From contig JAEOUL010000283.1 in NCBI GenBank assembly GCA_016839345.1, positions 1 through 7,657 of the forward strand: 7,657 bases of DNA, given 5' to 3'. Under the pieces are notes generated by a model, which had not been told where the DNA came from, did no database searches, and saw only the letters and a program-made list of their open reading frames with translations. Shown piece after piece: positions 6,064-7,657 of this stretch. The translations under genes and the position numbers were made by a program. This DNA is from Candidatus Thorarchaeota archaeon. Its GTDB lineage: Archaea > Asgardarchaeota > Thorarchaeia > Thorarchaeales > Thorarchaeaceae. Numbering within the stretch: position 1 is the stretch's first letter; every line of letters begins with the position of its first letter.

Positions 6064-6801
6064 ATGGGCGATACCTTTGGTAAAATAATGCGAGATGCAG
6101 TTGAAGGAAGAGACTCCAGTTACATCATTGAGAGAGATGATGGATTCATTCGGCATACATCAGGTGATCCCTATGTCAAAGCGTTTGAAGAGTGGAACGA
6201 TTCAGAGAAGAAGGCTATGAAATACATCAAGGGTCCTGTCTTAGATGTCGGTTGTGGAGCGGGACGTGTCGGTGATTATGTGAAAAGTAAAGGTATAGAG
6301 TACTATGGTGTGGACCTATCACCCTTGGCTGTGGAGGTATGCCGCAAGCGGGGACATAAGAATGTCCATGTGATGTCTGCTGACGATATCCAACTTGATC
6401 GTTCGGACTTTCGGACTGTCATACTCTTTGGAAACAACTTTGGTATCATGGGGTCACCCGAGGGTGTAGTAAGGATGCTCAAGGGATTTCTTCAAATAAC
6501 TACAGAAGATGCTGTAGTCCTAGGAGGTTCTCTAGACCCATTGATGACTGACAACAAGATGCACCTTGTGTATCATGCAAAGAATAGAGCCGAAGGGAAT
6601 CCACCAGGACTCCTCAAACTGAGAAACAAGTACAAAGAAGAAATTGATGATTGGTGGTATCTACTTCTCTGTGGCAAGGAGATGATGTCAGAGCTGGCAG
6701 AGGAGTCTGGCTGGTATCTAGAGAAAACAATTGGTGGACCAACTCATCGAAGACCTCTTGAACAATACAATGTTGGTGTGTTGAAGAAGAGGAAGACATG
6801 A
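6064..6801 (+). CDS. Class I SAM-dependent methyltransferase
   Basis: With the ATG at 6064 the product has 245 residues. The SAM-binding Rossmann core begins with motif I VLDVGCGAGRV (59-69). The ribose-binding acidic residue is D84 in YYGVDLSPLAVEVCRKRG, and AVILFGNN-like motif IV bases are seen as VILFGNNFGIMG (119-130). Downstream, the segment VYHAKNRAEGNPPGLLKLRNKY (169-190) and the ending GWYLEKTIGG match, from memory, a group of small archaeal and bacterial methyltransferases whose members begin with a short FGxxM-like N-terminus. That is why I prefer 6064 over ATGs at 5953 (with AAGGAG upstream) or 5857 (inside the transporter gene). The methyl acceptor is unknown, and no partner gene identifies it. 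The protein lacks membrane segments and should be cytoplasmic. No SD is clear before 6064. Confidence 0.85.
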   Translation: MGDTFGKIMRDAVEGRDSSYIIERDDGFIRHTSGDPYVKAFEEWNDSEKKAMKYIKGPVLDVGCGAGRVGDYVKSKGIEYYGVDLSPLAVEVCRKRGHKNVHVMSADDIQLDRSDFRTVILFGNNFGIMGSPEGVVRMLKGFLQITTEDAVVLGGSLDPLMTDNKMHLVYHAKNRAEGNPPGLLKLRNKYKEEIDDWWYLLLCGKEMMSELAEESGWYLEKTIGGPTHRRPLEQYNVGVLKKRKT

Positions 6802-6807
6802 AAAGCT

Positions 6808-6821
6808 TTGAAAATTTTCAA
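6808..6821. repeat. 14-bp perfect palindrome after the methyltransferase gene
   Basis: TTGAAAATTTTCAA is a perfect self-complementary sequence starting six bases after the TGA at 6799-6801. With no loop it is a poor RNA hairpin, so a protein-binding site or chance AT-rich palindrome is more likely than a terminator. Confidence 0.5.
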
Positions 6822-6836
6822 TGTTGAATGGGAACC

Positions 6837-6862
6837 AAAAAACAGAGTAAGGCGTATTACTC
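6837..6862 (-). terminator. Hairpin plus T6 run terminating the minus-strand small gene
   Basis: On the minus strand GAGTAA (6862-6857) and TTACTC (6850-6845) form a 6-bp stem with a 6-base loop. Two bases later comes TTTTTT (6842-6837). It lies about 165 bases past the stop of the 106-residue gene. The stem is short, but the hairpin plus T-run layout fits an intrinsic-type terminator. Confidence 0.5.
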
Positions 6863-7026
6863 ATCAGCAGTTGTGTATGAAAGAATTGTAAACATTTAAG
6901 CTCGCAACCAATGGACCAAGATAGAGGAATTCCAGTTGAGAAATCACGAATAGTGGCACCTACAGCTACACTTCACTATGATTGTTTATTAGAGATAGAC
7001 CCTGTTGCCATTTCTGAATATGAGAG

Positions 7027-7347
7027 CTATTTTCTCTTCAAATTGAGGAACTTGCCATCTTTTATCTGCGCAAGGTACCTTCGCCCTTGCATCACCCACA
7101 TTATTTGATGACCATCCTGAGCTAGTTTTGCCCATCTTGAACTTTTATGCGGATTCTGTTCGATGTAAGTATATCCATCCTTCTCTACCAGTCGCACCTT
7201 GCTTTTGGATGTCTGGGTAATAGGATAGACCTCTCCCTCAATCTCAACAGTATCTAGTCCGTCAAATATCGCGTCGAAGATTTTGTTTGCAACATCTTCT
7301 ATTCTGTCAATTTCTTCCTTTTCCAACATACTTGTTCGGGTACACAT
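7027..7347 (-). CDS. Uncharacterised small basic protein
   Basis: I do not recognise this 106-residue protein. An acidic helix (about 8-28, EKEEIDRIEDVANKIFDAIF) leads into short strands: TVEIEGEVYPITQ, SKVRLVEKDGYTYIEQNP, and a lysine-rich end (RRYLAQIKDGKFLNLKRK). The central part, with aromatic and basic residues (SSRWAKLAQDGHQIMWVMQGRRY), suggests a small beta-rich fold that could bind nucleic acid, but no named motif is present. There is no signal peptide or membrane segment. The ATG at 7347 has AAGGG close upstream; an in-frame ATG at 7329 is an alternative with no visible SD. It stands alone on the minus strand and is divergent from the membrane-protein gene at 7450. A hairpin plus T-run terminator lies beyond its 3' end, supporting it as a real single-gene unit. 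Confidence 0.6.
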   Translation of the reverse strand: MCTRTSMLEKEEIDRIEDVANKIFDAIFDGLDTVEIEGEVYPITQTSKSKVRLVEKDGYTYIEQNPHKSSRWAKLAQDGHQIMWVMQGRRYLAQIKDGKFLNLKRK

Positions 7348-7376
7348 GATCCCTTGATTTGTTGTAAAGATTTTTC

Positions 7377-7386
7377 CCTATAGTAT
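7377..7386 (-). promoter_or_regulatory. TATA-like box of the small basic protein gene
   Basis: The minus strand reads ATACTATAGG about 30-39 bases before the ATG at 7347, which would give a very short leader. It sits about 20 bases from the plus-strand box at 7406, so the two promoters are close and could share control. Confidence 0.4.
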
Positions 7387-7405
7387 GTGTATATCACCGA
7401 ACTTG

Positions 7406-7413
7406 TTTATATG
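7406..7413 (+). promoter_or_regulatory. TATA box of the right-edge membrane protein gene
   Basis: TTTATATG lies 37 bases before the ATG at 7450 and is close to the archaeal consensus TTTATATA. Initiation about 25 bases downstream would leave a short leader that includes GGTGG at 7436-7440, nine bases before the ATG. Confidence 0.55.
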
Positions 7414-7449
7414 ACACAGTGAGTTTAGGAACCACGGTGGAAACGAACG

Positions 7450-7657
7450 ATGAAGATTAGTCCGGATATTACAAACAACAAACCACTCTATTATGGTGCA
7501 CTTGTTCAGTTGATTTATGCCTCAATTGAGTTTGTTGATAGCTTTTGCATTCCTCTGATTGCACTTAATTTAATGCCGAATTGGTATCTCATTGTACCAC
7601 TTACAAATCCAGAAATTGCTGCACTTCTTGAAAACGAGCCCTTTTGGTTCATTCCAA
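7450..7657 (+). CDS. Membrane protein of unknown function, N-terminal part, cut by window edge
   Basis: The frame is open from the ATG at 7450 to the end of the window (69 codons and one extra base). Residues 13-42 are strongly hydrophobic (LYYGALVQLIYASIEFVDSF, then CIPLIALNLMP) and interrupted by E27 and D30, suggesting one transmembrane segment with charged residues in or near the membrane. A second hydrophobic patch (WYLIVPL) follows at 45-51. I do not recognise the family. The upstream in-frame stop at 7426-7428, the GGTGG ribosome-binding site and the TATA box together support this start. Confidence 0.6.
   Translation, partial: MKISPDITNNKPLYYGALVQLIYASIEFVDSFCIPLIALNLMPNWYLIVPLTNPEIAALLENEPFWFIP

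Noticed and set aside
6802..7026. tRNA or other structured RNA gene in the 225-base spacer
   Set aside because: No cloverleaf arms, TTCGA-type loop or conserved RNA signature was found; only the 14-bp palindrome and the minus-strand terminator hairpin stand out.
6911..7108. Possible 65-residue plus-strand gene in the spacer before the small basic protein gene
   Set aside because: Its last 80 or so bases are antisense to the small basic protein gene, it has no Shine-Dalgarno, the upstream TTTAAG is too near the ATG, and the protein has no recognisable pattern.

Overview
This window reads like archaeal chromosome. Several genes are preceded by AT-rich TATA-like boxes about 25-45 bases before the start, combined with GGTG/GGAGG-type Shine-Dalgarno sequences. 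Two regulators belong to winged-helix or Lrp/AsnC classes, and gene packing is dense on both strands. The base composition leans to A+T. An Asgard-type archaeon carrying bacterial-like acyl-CoA genes would fit, but no taxonomic marker gene is present, so that placement is only an inference. No rRNA, tRNA, CRISPR array, insertion sequence or phage gene was seen.

Positions 1-3126, minus strand: a tight five-gene operon. In transcription order it holds a 90-residue winged-helix protein, an acyl-CoA dehydrogenase (TTG start one base after the previous stop), an enoyl-CoA hydratase/isomerase-family protein, an SCP2 lipid-carrier protein, and the N-terminal 157 residues of an AMP-forming acyl-CoA synthetase that runs off the left edge. 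Together they could activate a carboxylic acid to its CoA thioester, carry the lipid, and perform the first two beta-oxidation steps (dehydrogenation and hydration). A hydroxyacyl-CoA dehydrogenase, thiolase and electron-transfer flavoprotein are not in the window. A divergent 133-base promoter region separates the operon from a plus-strand tandem Lrp/AsnC-like regulator (3260-4174), a candidate controller of the operon.

Positions 4175-5888: a convergent 196-base spacer with two 8-bp inverted repeats, then a minus-strand 505-residue major facilitator-type transporter with an acidic, hydrophilic C-terminal tail. Its start faces, across another divergent promoter region, a plus-strand class I SAM-dependent methyltransferase best started at 6064. 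This leaves a roughly 110-base leader or promoter region with interrupted palindromes.

Positions 6802-7657: a gene-free spacer with a 14-bp perfect palindrome and a hairpin plus T6 terminator for the minus-strand gene beyond it. Next come a 106-residue uncharacterised basic protein (minus) and the first 69 codons of an unidentified membrane protein (plus) that runs off the right edge. These two share a short divergent promoter region.

I see no clear evidence of a wholly new system. The most interesting points are the self-contained acyl-CoA operon with its own small regulator, the apparent IVD/LCAD-type placement of the dehydrogenase's catalytic glutamate, the fused double-Lrp regulator next door, and the structured DNA upstream of the methyltransferase.
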